Positions 1 through 5,463 of a stretch of 5,463 nucleotides of DNA are shown in pieces; position 1 is the first letter of the stretch, and the number at the start of each line of letters is the position of its first letter. The DNA lies in assembly GCA_023251595.1 (NCBI GenBank), contig JAHEYM010000301.1, positions 1 to 5,463 of the forward strand. Direction: 5' to 3'. This DNA comes from Bacteroidota bacterium (GTDB taxonomy: Bacteria; Bacteroidota; Bacteroidia; AKYH767-A; JABDAW01). The notes under the pieces were generated by a model that saw only the letters and a list, made by a program, of their open reading frames with translations, had not been told where the DNA came from and made no database searches. A program made the position numbers and the translations under genes.

Positions 1-321
1 AAGAAAGCTTTTTTGATAAACAGAAAAGTCTATGCATTTCTCAAAGGCAATTCTACGATGCCGGTTTATCTGAAATCTCAGTTTGGCAGAGCAAGCCTAA
101 GTATTGTTCTCAACATCGCTGAAGGCAGCGGGCGATTCACTCCTAAAGACAGGCGAAACTTCCTTGTTATGGCTCGTGGATCGGTGTTCGAGTGTGCTTC
201 AATCACCGAAGTGGTTGCCGCAGAGCAAGAAATGTCTACGAATGAGAGCAAAGAAATTATTGAAGGATTTGATGAAATTTCGAGGATGTTATATTCGATG
301 ATAAAGAAACTAGAAGACTAA
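1..321 (+). CDS. Four-helix bundle protein (23S rRNA intervening-sequence / S23 family), 5'-partial
   Basis: The reading frame is open from base 1 to the TAA at 319-321 and encodes the family core RASLSIVLNIAEGSGRF, then KDRRNFLVMARGSVFE, then a C-terminal helix ending in KKLED. This is the signature of the four-helix bundle family first found in 23S rRNA intervening sequences of Leptospira and related bacteria. A TTG at 13 could serve as a start, but the preceding in-frame codons (K-K-A-F) continue the first helix as in full-length members of about 115-125 residues. I therefore infer that the gene begins to the left of the window and lacks only about 10-20 residues here. The fold is shared with Avd of diversity-generating retroelements, but no reverse transcriptase or template repeat is visible, and no rRNA sequence surrounds it. 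The molecular function of stand-alone members is unknown. An inverted repeat arm starts six bases after the stop codon. Confidence 0.88.
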   Translation, partial: KKAFLINRKVYAFLKGNSTMPVYLKSQFGRASLSIVLNIAEGSGRFTPKDRRNFLVMARGSVFECASITEVVAAEQEMSTNESKEIIEGFDEISRMLYSMIKKLED

Positions 322-326
322 GGTTC

Positions 327-347
327 AGAAACAGAGCGAAGAAAGAG
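327..347 (-). repeat. Inverted copy of the downstream pyrimidine-rich repeat
   Basis: This purine-rich stretch starts just after the four-helix bundle stop codon. Its reverse complement matches 584-604 exactly over 21 bases; the match ends at 326 and 348, although similarity to other repeat units continues to about 355. In a transcript, the arms could pair around a loop of about 236 bases. The arrangement could have structural, termination or mobility significance, but its role is not known. Confidence 0.85.
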
Positions 348-368
348 AAAGAGTAATTACCGAAAATG

Positions 369-389
369 CGTTTGGAAGGATCCCAAACG
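369..389. other. Short perfect hairpin in the intergenic region
   Basis: CGTTTGG (369-375) and CCAAACG (383-389) form a 7-bp perfect stem around a 7-base loop. On the plus strand no T-run follows. On the minus strand the stem is followed by CATTTTCGG, so it is at best a weak terminator for leftward transcripts coming from the muramidase gene 230 bp away. It sits in the unique DNA (348-490) between the inverted repeat arms, where I see no coding potential beyond a 13-codon frame. Confidence 0.3.
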
Positions 390-490
390 GTTTCCGGACG
401 GCAAACTCATCGTAAGATTAGCCATTCGAAGTCAATGAAATGACATCATGAAATCACTTCACTCCCCAACTTTTGACACTGACTCATAAT

Positions 491-611
491 TTCTCTTTCT
501 GAATTTCACTCTTTCTCCGCTCTGTTTCTCTTTCTGAATTTCTTACTCTTTCTCCGAACTGTTTCTCTTTCTGAATTTTTTCACTCTTTCTTCGCTCTGT
601 TTCTCTTTCTG
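491..611 (+). repeat. Tandem pyrimidine-rich repeat, about 3.3 units of 35-38 bp
   Basis: Three consecutive units start with TTCTCTTTCTGAATTT and end in CTGT: 491-525 (35 bp), 526-562 (37 bp) and 563-600 (38 bp). A fourth partial unit (601-611) stops eight bases before the muramidase stop codon. The units differ by small indels in a T-run and by a few substitutions (CCGCTCTGT, CCGAACTGT, TCGCTCTGT). Because the unit lengths are not multiples of three, the array is not coding. A further copy lies inverted at 327-347. Low-complexity arrays of this style are, from general experience, found in intergenic DNA of Bacteroidota and related genomes; their function is unknown. Confidence 0.9.
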
Positions 612-618
612 CAACCTC

Positions 619-1224
619 CTATCCGTTCGACATTGTAGTAAAATCTGAGTCGGCTTCCCGCTGTCTCTCGTCCGTTTCGACGGCAACATCATTTGCGGCC
701 GGTTCATACACAAACGATTTTATCCTGTTCGTCCAGCCAATTCTGTATTTCTCCCAGTCGGGGTGAGTTGAAATAATGTCATCTATATATGTAAGTCTGG
801 CTGCTACAATTTTTGCGTGAAGTGTTTCCGGATTTTCTGCATTCACGGCCGCGAGCGTGTGTGTGCCGACACTACCGTCATCATCTACACCCACTAATCG
901 TTGCGGAATTTTAATTCCCCAGACACCTGATCCCCAGTACCATTCAACTAATTGATCAGCGACAGATTGGTTGAGAATTTCATCTGCCCGCCATGCATCC
1001 CAGTATGCGCGCGTCACGACTGACCATTGTTCGTCGGTCAGTGCTTTCATGTCTTCAGCAGTTGGAATTTTGGAGAAATGCTTTTCATAAGCACCTGCAC
1101 TCACGCCGCGGTTGGTGCCGACAAGTATTCCTGTAGAAGTGTAATTTCCTGGATCGGAAGGATCGTTTTGGTAGCCACCTTCCCAGGGGGAACATTTTTC
1201 AGCCCATTTTACGATGTTTGCCAT
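619..1224 (-). CDS. GH108-family N-acetylmuramidase (lysozyme) with PG_binding_3-type C-terminal domain
   Basis: The 201-residue product starts MANIVKWAEKCSPWEGGY; the EGGY motif carries the presumed catalytic glutamate (E15) of glycoside hydrolase family 108. It continues NDPSDPGNYTSTGI, close to the family's NDPxDPGGxTxxGI. The GH108 part spans roughly residues 3-95, including YWDAWRADEI (74-83). A peptidoglycan-binding-like segment follows at about 96-170, with DGSVGTHTLAAV (116-127) and IGWTNRIKSF (162-171). Members cleave the N-acetylmuramic acid to N-acetylglucosamine bond of peptidoglycan and include phage endolysins and bacterial secretion-activator proteins. No signal peptide is visible, so it would need a holin, lysis or a specialised export route to reach the wall; no holin gene is seen here. 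A polar, acidic tail of about 30 residues follows the conserved region. By eye the gene is near 49% G+C, higher than its neighbours, and it lies between two low-complexity repeat arrays, which suggests horizontal or phage origin. No strong ribosome binding site precedes the ATG. Confidence 0.9.
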   Translation of the reverse strand: MANIVKWAEKCSPWEGGYQNDPSDPGNYTSTGILVGTNRGVSAGAYEKHFSKIPTAEDMKALTDEQWSVVTRAYWDAWRADEILNQSVADQLVEWYWGSGVWGIKIPQRLVGVDDDGSVGTHTLAAVNAENPETLHAKIVAARLTYIDDIISTHPDWEKYRIGWTNRIKSFVYEPAANDVAVETDERQREADSDFTTMSNG

Positions 1225-1236
1225 TGTTCATCTTGT

Positions 1237-1268
1237 GATTTGGAGATTTGGTGATTTAGTGATTTATA
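1237..1268. repeat. Four tandem copies of an 8-bp unit (GATTTGGT-like)
   Basis: GATTT recurs at exact 8-base spacing (1237, 1245, 1253, 1261), giving units GATTTGGA, GATTTGGT, GATTTAGT and GATTTATA. The array starts 12 bases upstream of the muramidase start codon, so on the minus strand it lies in that gene's leader or promoter region. Shortly beyond, GTGATTGTGATTGT (about 1290-1303) continues the low-complexity character. A repeat here could vary in copy number and alter expression, but that is inference. Confidence 0.8.
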
Positions 1269-1382
1269 ACTATTGAGTTTGTGCAAGTGGTGATTGTGAT
1301 TGTAAAAGTAGACAAAAAACAATAAAGAATTAAACAGAAACGATCGTTGGCGAAGTCGTAAATGTGTGTGAAACTGTGAAGA

Positions 1383-1413
1383 TTTTTCAAAAATAAAAAA
1401 ATGCGTATCTTTG
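1383..1413 (+). promoter_or_regulatory. Bacteroidota-type promoter for the secreted protein gene
   Basis: TATCTTTG at 1406-1413 matches the TAnnTTTG -7 consensus of the Bacteroidota primary sigma factor. A T-run at 1383-1387 lies 18 bases upstream, at the -33 spacing, but lacks the usual G of TTTG. Transcription would begin near 1420, giving a leader of about 65 bases before the chosen start at 1485. It probably drives the secreted protein and may also reach msrBA, since I see no convincing terminator between them. Confidence 0.6.
1388..1395 (-). promoter_or_regulatory. Possible -7 element for the leftward muramidase gene
   Basis: On the minus strand this reads TATTTTTG, which fits the Bacteroidota -7 consensus TAnnTTTG. 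It lies about 160 bases upstream of the muramidase ATG, and I see no good -33 element at the expected spacing. The surrounding DNA is A-rich, so a chance match is quite possible. Confidence 0.2.
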
Positions 1414-1420
1414 TAAGCCG

Positions 1421-1456
1421 GACATGAATCTCAGGAACCCAGATATGAATGTCAGG
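1421..1456 (+). repeat. Direct repeat of 15 bp with 21-bp period in the leader
   Basis: GACATGAATCTCAGG (1421-1435) and GATATGAATGTCAGG (1442-1456) match at 13 of 15 positions and are exactly 21 bases apart, about two helical turns and also seven codons. They lie immediately downstream of the predicted transcription start. They could be a paired binding site or a simple duplication inside a short upstream reading frame. Confidence 0.5.
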
Positions 1457-1495
1457 GCTATTGATAGAACTTCAATCCCTCAAAATGAAAAATAA
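1424..1495 (+). other. Short upstream reading frame (23 codons) overlapping the next gene
   Basis: An ATG at 1424 opens a frame encoding MNLRNPDMNVR followed by 12 more mostly polar residues, ending at TAA 1493-1495. It overlaps the start codon of the secreted protein (1485) in another frame. It begins only a few bases after the predicted transcription start, so it would be read almost leaderless. It may be a leader peptide coupling translation to the downstream gene, or chance; nothing in the peptide is recognisable. Confidence 0.15.
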
Positions 1496-1958
1496 TCGAT
1501 TTCTGATTCTTTCACTTATTTTCTCACTATTTTTAGTGAAGTCGGGCTTTTCACAAACAAAGTTTGAAAAGGAGTTGGATCTGATTATTAATTCTTCATT
1601 GAATGAGGCAAAAGGAGAATTTATCAAGGAAGAAGGAGACAATAAAATATATTCATCCAACCTGATTCTCGATGGCTTTTTAACTTCTATAAAACAAAGA
1701 CCTGATAAGAGATATGTTTTTTACGCCATGGCAGATTCAGATTGGAAAATGATCGACCTCAATATGGCTATGCTTGAAATGAGTGGAATGAAGGGTTGTA
1801 CGAAAGTGGATTCAAATACAGATAAATCGTTACTCACCGGAATGCCAAAAGGAATAATAAGAGTTACACGCTACATAAAAAATAAGACAACATCCTATAT
1901 TCAGATAGGAAGAACAGATGCAGGAGCCATATTCATCATACGACTTTTTGAACAATAG
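1485..1958 (+). CDS. Small secreted protein of unknown function
   Basis: The 157-residue product begins MKNNRFLILSLIFSLFLVKSG, a basic N-terminus followed by a hydrophobic core and a cleavage region around GFSQ (residues 21-24), so it is predicted to be exported by Sec. A longer in-frame start at 1449 would add 12 residues ahead of this signal peptide and is less likely. The mature part, about 133 residues, is mixed alpha/beta in character, with a charged helix-like start (FEKELDLIINSS), a tract YVFYAMADSDWKMIDLNMAMLEM (split at residues 78-99), one cysteine (C105) and a C-terminal strand-like IFIIRLFEQ. There is no lipobox and no further membrane segment. I do not recognise a domain; a passing resemblance to small Bacteroidota periplasmic proteins is not enough to assign a family. 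It is AT-rich, near one-third G+C by eye. The msrBA gene follows after 97 bases on the same strand. Confidence 0.8.
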   Translation: MKNNRFLILSLIFSLFLVKSGFSQTKFEKELDLIINSSLNEAKGEFIKEEGDNKIYSSNLILDGFLTSIKQRPDKRYVFYAMADSDWKMIDLNMAMLEMSGMKGCTKVDSNTDKSLLTGMPKGIIRVTRYIKNKTTSYIQIGRTDAGAIFIIRLFEQ

Positions 1959-2055
1959 ATTTTAAGTACAATATAAAGCGACAATACCTTGTTGTCTATT
2001 ACCCGAATGGGCAACGGTACCTGTGTCGGCATAAAATAAATGAAAACTCAAAATC

Positions 2056-3057
2056 ATGAAGACCCTCAATTCATCTCTGACTTCCTTTTGTCTGATGTTG
2101 GCTACTGGATTAATATTAATAGGTTGTACAACTCATTCTACTACTCAAGGACAAAATTCTCACCCTCAAAAAGACTCATCTATGAAATTAAATAAACTTA
2201 CGCCACAGGAAGAAGATGTGATTATTCACAAAGGAACTGAAAGACCTTTTGTCGGAAAATATACGGACAATTTCGAGAAAGGAATTTATGTTTGCAGACA
2301 GTGTAATGCGCCACTTTACAGATCGGAAGATAAATTTCATTCCAATTGCGGCTGGCCGAGTTTTGATGATGAAATTCCGGGAGCAATTAATAAAACTTTA
2401 GATCTTGACGGAAGTCGTACTGAGATTACCTGTGCAAAATGTGGCGCCCATTTAGGTCACGTTTTTACCGGTGAAGGATTGACTTCAAAAGACACAAGAC
2501 ATTGCGTTAATTCTATATCGATGGTGTTTATTCCCGCATCATCGTCATCATCATCCGATTCAACAAAAAATTCTGAGACTGAAACCGCTATTTTCGCAGG
2601 TGGTTGTTTTTGGGGGGTTGAATATTATTTTCAACATGAAAAAGGTGTAATTAAAACAGAGGTTGGTTATACCGGCGGACATATTGATCACCCAACTTAT
2701 GAGCAGGTTTGCGCGCATGGATCGGGACATATAGAAGCTCTTAAAATTGTTTACGATCCGAAACAAACCGATTACGAAACACTCGCGAAATTATTTTTTG
2801 AAATTCATGATCCCACACAAACAAATGGTCAGGGACCGGATATCGGCGAACAATATTTATCCGTAGTTTTTTATGAAAATGATTTGCAAAAACAAATCAC
2901 CGAAAAATTAATTAAAATACTGGAATCAAAAGGATATAAAGTTGCCACACAATTAAGAAAAGCAACTACCTGGTGGCCTGCAGAAGCTTATCATCAGCAA
3001 TATTATGAACATAAAGGGAGTACTCCGTACTGTCACAGAAGGGAAAAAAGATTTTAA
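2056..3057 (+). CDS. msrBA: Lipoprotein methionine sulfoxide reductase, MsrB-MsrA fusion
   Basis: The 333-residue protein reduces both R- and S-methionine sulfoxide in proteins. It begins with a lipoprotein signal whose lipobox LIGC places the lipidated cysteine at C24, so it should be anchored in the envelope. The MsrB (SelR) domain spans about 47-160. It has zinc-binding CRQC (80-83) and CAKC (126-129), a presumed resolving cysteine in NCGWPSF (C98) and the catalytic cysteine in RHCVNS (C150). A serine-rich linker (162-173) leads to the MsrA domain (about 176-330). That domain has catalytic GGCFWG (C184), the GYTGG and GHIEA motifs, and a likely resolving cysteine in PYCH (C326). All key residues are intact. 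The B-then-A order is the reverse of the PilB-type A-then-B fusion, and no thioredoxin domain is attached, so an external periplasmic reductant is needed. No strong ribosome binding site or promoter is visible in the 97-base gap; TACCTTG at 1985-1991 is only a weak -7 match. The stop codon overlaps that of the convergent pump gene. Confidence 0.96.
   Translation: MKTLNSSLTSFCLMLATGLILIGCTTHSTTQGQNSHPQKDSSMKLNKLTPQEEDVIIHKGTERPFVGKYTDNFEKGIYVCRQCNAPLYRSEDKFHSNCGWPSFDDEIPGAINKTLDLDGSRTEITCAKCGAHLGHVFTGEGLTSKDTRHCVNSISMVFIPASSSSSSDSTKNSETETAIFAGGCFWGVEYYFQHEKGVIKTEVGYTGGHIDHPTYEQVCAHGSGHIEALKIVYDPKQTDYETLAKLFFEIHDPTQTNGQGPDIGEQYLSVVFYENDLQKQITEKLIKILESKGYKVATQLRKATTWWPAEAYHQQYYEHKGSTPYCHRREKRF
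2539..2556 (+). repeat. Run of six TCN serine codons in the MsrB-MsrA linker
   Basis: Six serine codons in a row (TCA TCG TCA TCA TCA TCC) encode residues 162-167 between the two reductase domains. Such a short trinucleotide run can change in length without a frameshift, so the linker length may vary between relatives. Confidence 0.7.
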
Positions 3058-5463
3058 GAAGCTTTCACCTCATTTGTTTTATGTTTTGTTCTTGAGAACA
3101 CCGAATACACCGCGGGCACTACAAATAGCGTAAGTGCGAGAGAAAACATCAGTCCACCGATTACTACAATTCCCATCGAGACGCGGCTTTTCGCTCCTGC
3201 GCCCAACGCGAGCGCGATGGGTAAAGCGCCTAACGCAGTTGCAAGACTGGTCATCAGAATAGGACGGAAACGTGCCACAGCCGCTTCATGAATTGCATCC
3301 ATAATATTCATTCCTCTTTCCTGTAACTGATTTGCAAATTCAACAATTAAAATTCCATTTTTTGTAACAAGACCAATCAACATGATAATTCCGATCTCAG
3401 AGAATATATTTAATGTTTGATTAAAATACCAGAGCGATAATAATGCACCTGCAAACGCCATCGGGACAGTAAGCATAATAATAAACGGATCAATAAAACT
3501 TTCGAACTGCGCTGCAAGCACTAAATATATAATTACAAGAGCGAGAACCAATGCGAATAATATGTTTGATGAACTTTCGGCATAATCTCTCGATGCACCG
3601 GTTAATGTTGTTGCAAATGAATCGTCGAGTACTTTCGACGCAATCCTTTTCATTGCATCAATTCCATCTCCGATTGTTTTACCGGGTGCAAGTCCGGCAG
3701 AAACTGTAGCAGACATATATCGGTTATAATGATAAAGTTGCGGCGGACTAATTTGTTCATTGACAGAAACGACATTATCCAATTGAATGAGTTCACCCTT
3801 ATCATTCCTTACATATATAGATTTCAGATCCAGCGGTTCATCGCGATTTGCACGATCAAACTGACCGACAACCTGATATTGTTTACCGTTCATATTAAAA
3901 TAACTGAAACGATCACCACTAAATGAGAGCTGCAATGTTTGTGCGACATCCATCACGGAAACGCCAAGATTTTTAGCTTTAGCTCTATCCACAGAAACAA
4001 GTAATTCCGGCTTATTGAATTTCAAATTCACATCTACGATATTATTAAAAATCGGATCCTTATATGCGGAATCTAAAAAGGCAGGCAATACATCTTTCAA
4101 TTTTTCAAAATTAGGCGCCTGTATAACAAATTGAACAGGAAGAGCGCCTCTTGGTCCGCCGCCGGACGCAATAGATTGTTCCTGAATAACAAATGCTTTT
4201 ACACCGGATAATTGTCGAGTAGCTTTTGTCAAATAATCGGCAATTTGTTTTTGAGTTCGCAAACGTTCATCAGGCTGAGATAAAACCAGTCGTGCCATGC
4301 CGGTATTTACAGCACCCGAACCCGTAAAACCGGGTGCAGTAATTGTAATGAACACTTTCTTCTCAGGAACAGAATCGCTCACAATATCCACAATCTTATC
4401 TAAATACCCATCCGTATATTCGAACGAAGCACCTTCAGGAGCAGTGATGCTCATCCGCAACCAGCTTCTGTCTTCGAGTGGCGATAATTCAGACGGTAAT
4501 AAACTTCCGATAAAATATATCATGCCTGAACAGGCAATAATAATTACGACTGCTAACCATCTGTTTTTCATAAAAGCGTTCAGAGCGTTTCTATATCCGT
4601 CAGACATACCTACGAAAAACGGTTCAGTTGCTTTATAGAATTTCCCGTGTTCCTGATTTTTTCTAAGCAGACGCGCGTTTAACATTGGAGTTAACGTAAG
4701 TGACACAAATGCAGAAATTAAAACCGCACCGGCTATGACCACCCCGAATTCCCGGAATAAACGCCCGACAAATCCCTGAAGAAAAATTACCGGCATAAAT
4801 ACGGCGGCGAGTGTAATCGAGGTCGCGATAACGACAAAAAATATTTCTTTTGATCCGGCATGAGCTGCATCAACCGGCGTCATTCCACCTTCTACTTTTT
4901 TGTATATATTTTCTGTGACTACAATACCATCATCGACAACCAAACCGGTAGCAAGTACGATTGCCAATAAAGTCAGTACGTTAATTGAATACCCAAAAAG
5001 ATACATGATAAAAAAAGCACCGATGAGGGAAACCGGAATATCAATTAACGGGCGAAGCGCAATAATCCAATCACGGAAAAATAAAAATATAATTAAAATA
5101 ACGAGTGATATTGCAATAGCAAGAGTTTGTACAACCTCATCGACAGATTGACGAACAAACCTTGTATTATCAAGTGCAATATCTACTTTATAATCTTTGG
5201 GAATATCTTTTTTAATTTGTTCCAATCTTTTATAAAACTCTTCTGCAATATCCAAATAATTTGCGCCCGGTTGTGGAACAATTCCGCAGCCAATCATCGG
5301 CACCCCAGATTGTCTTAATATTGTTTCCTCATTTTCAGGACCGAGAACAGCGTAACCGATATCTTTTAATTTAATTATATTATCGCCATCCGACTTGATA
5401 ATCATGTTATTGAAGCTTTCTTCATCCGAAAATTTTCCAACAATTTTGACATTTAATTCAGTG
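3054..5463 (-). CDS. RND efflux permease, HAE1/AcrB family, 5'-partial
   Basis: The frame runs from the right edge to the TAA at 3054-3056 and gives about 803 residues. An internal ATG at 5405 is not the start, because the upstream codons (ELNVKIVGKFSDEESFNN) continue the family sequence. Compared with AcrB (about 1,050 residues), roughly 220-240 N-terminal residues are missing, including TM1 and the first porter subdomain. The rest is intact: TM2-TM6 with the proton-relay aspartates in GLVVDDGIVV (codons 4929-4934, equivalent to AcrB D407/D408), TM7 near 4520-4560, the second periplasmic porter and docking region, and TM8-TM12. TM10 carries the relay lysine in GLVTKNGILIVEFAN (codon 3360-3362, equivalent to K940). 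The protein is an inner-membrane, proton-driven exporter acting in a tripartite complex with a periplasmic adaptor and a TolC-like channel. Those partner genes would be expected upstream, beyond the right edge. Drug-type substrates are likely from the HAE1 resemblance, but the actual substrate cannot be read from the sequence. It converges with msrBA. Confidence 0.95.
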   Translation of the reverse strand, partial: TELNVKIVGKFSDEESFNNMIIKSDGDNIIKLKDIGYAVLGPENEETILRQSGVPMIGCGIVPQPGANYLDIAEEFYKRLEQIKKDIPKDYKVDIALDNTRFVRQSVDEVVQTLAIAISLVILIIFLFFRDWIIALRPLIDIPVSLIGAFFIMYLFGYSINVLTLLAIVLATGLVVDDGIVVTENIYKKVEGGMTPVDAAHAGSKEIFFVVIATSITLAAVFMPVIFLQGFVGRLFREFGVVIAGAVLISAFVSLTLTPMLNARLLRKNQEHGKFYKATEPFFVGMSDGYRNALNAFMKNRWLAVVIIIACSGMIYFIGSLLPSELSPLEDRSWLRMSITAPEGASFEYTDGYLDKIVDIVSDSVPEKKVFITITAPGFTGSGAVNTGMARLVLSQPDERLRTQKQIADYLTKATRQLSGVKAFVIQEQSIASGGGPRGALPVQFVIQAPNFEKLKDVLPAFLDSAYKDPIFNNIVDVNLKFNKPELLVSVDRAKAKNLGVSVMDVAQTLQLSFSGDRFSYFNMNGKQYQVVGQFDRANRDEPLDLKSIYVRNDKGELIQLDNVVSVNEQISPPQLYHYNRYMSATVSAGLAPGKTIGDGIDAMKRIASKVLDDSFATTLTGASRDYAESSSNILFALVLALVIIYLVLAAQFESFIDPFIIMLTVPMAFAGALLSLWYFNQTLNIFSEIGIIMLIGLVTKNGILIVEFANQLQERGMNIMDAIHEAAVARFRPILMTSLATALGALPIALALGAGAKSRVSMGIVVIGGLMFSLALTLFVVPAVYSVFSRTKHKTNEVKAS

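Noticed and set aside
1..611. Diversity-generating retroelement, because the four-helix bundle fold is shared with Avd
   Set aside because: There is no reverse transcriptase, and the repeats are low-complexity pyrimidine units rather than a template/variable pair differing at adenines.
491..611. CRISPR array
   Set aside because: The units are directly tandem with no unique spacers, their lengths vary by internal indels, and no cas gene is present.
1027..1254. Plus-strand 75-codon frame opposite the muramidase gene
   Set aside because: It lies antisense to a well-supported GH108 gene, and its cysteine- and serine-rich product resembles no family.
1339..1348. Palindrome AACGATCGTT as an operator
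   Set aside because: A single 10-bp palindrome without a second copy or clear placement relative to a promoter is likely by chance.
1449..1484. Longer start for the secreted protein, adding 12 residues
   Set aside because: It would put MSGLLIELQSLK ahead of a textbook signal peptide that begins with MKNNR at 1485, so the downstream ATG is preferred.
1980..1996. Stem GACAA/TTGTC after the secreted protein as a terminator
   Set aside because: It has only five base pairs, mostly A-T, and no following T-run, so it is too weak to call.
2040..2200. ATG at 2040 as an alternative start or small gene before msrBA
   Set aside because: It is out of frame with msrBA, runs only about 50 codons through the lipoprotein signal region, and looks like nothing known.
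4297..5318. Several plus-strand frames of 63-113 codons opposite the efflux gene
   Set aside because: They are antisense to conserved RND coding sequence and their products lack recognisable features.

Overview
The window looks like chromosomal DNA from a member of the Bacteroidota. Three things support this: a TAnnTTTG-type promoter (TATCTTTG at 1406-1413), genes that lack clear Shine-Dalgarno sequences, and AT-rich genes of Bacteroidota character (a lipoprotein MsrB-MsrA fusion, an HAE1-type RND pump and a four-helix bundle protein). Genus cannot be fixed from the sequence. Two genes are cut by the window edges.

Left part (1-1270): a 5'-truncated four-helix bundle (23S rRNA intervening-sequence type) gene reads rightward. 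It is followed by about 300 bp of non-coding DNA built largely from a pyrimidine-rich tandem repeat (491-611) and an inverted copy of the same repeat just after the gene (327-347). Next comes a leftward GH108 N-acetylmuramidase gene with no signal peptide, bounded on its upstream side by a second low-complexity array of 8-bp units. By eye this gene is richer in G+C than its neighbours. This part reads as accessory DNA, with a phage-lysin-like gene set between low-complexity repeats.

Middle part (1270-3057): a promoter region leads into a small secreted protein of unknown function. A lipoprotein that fuses methionine sulfoxide reductases B and A follows. Both read rightward and may share a transcript. 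Both products are predicted to leave the cytoplasm; the Msr fusion would repair oxidised methionines in envelope proteins.

Right part (3054-5463): the C-terminal four-fifths or so of an RND (AcrB-like) efflux permease reads leftward, and its 5' end lies beyond the window. It meets msrBA tail to tail on a shared palindromic TTAA that supplies the stop codon for both genes.

I see no convincing wholly new system. The observations most worth following are the repeat arrangement around the four-helix bundle and GH108 genes, the shared TTAA stop, and the upstream reading frame with 21-bp direct repeats ahead of the secreted protein.
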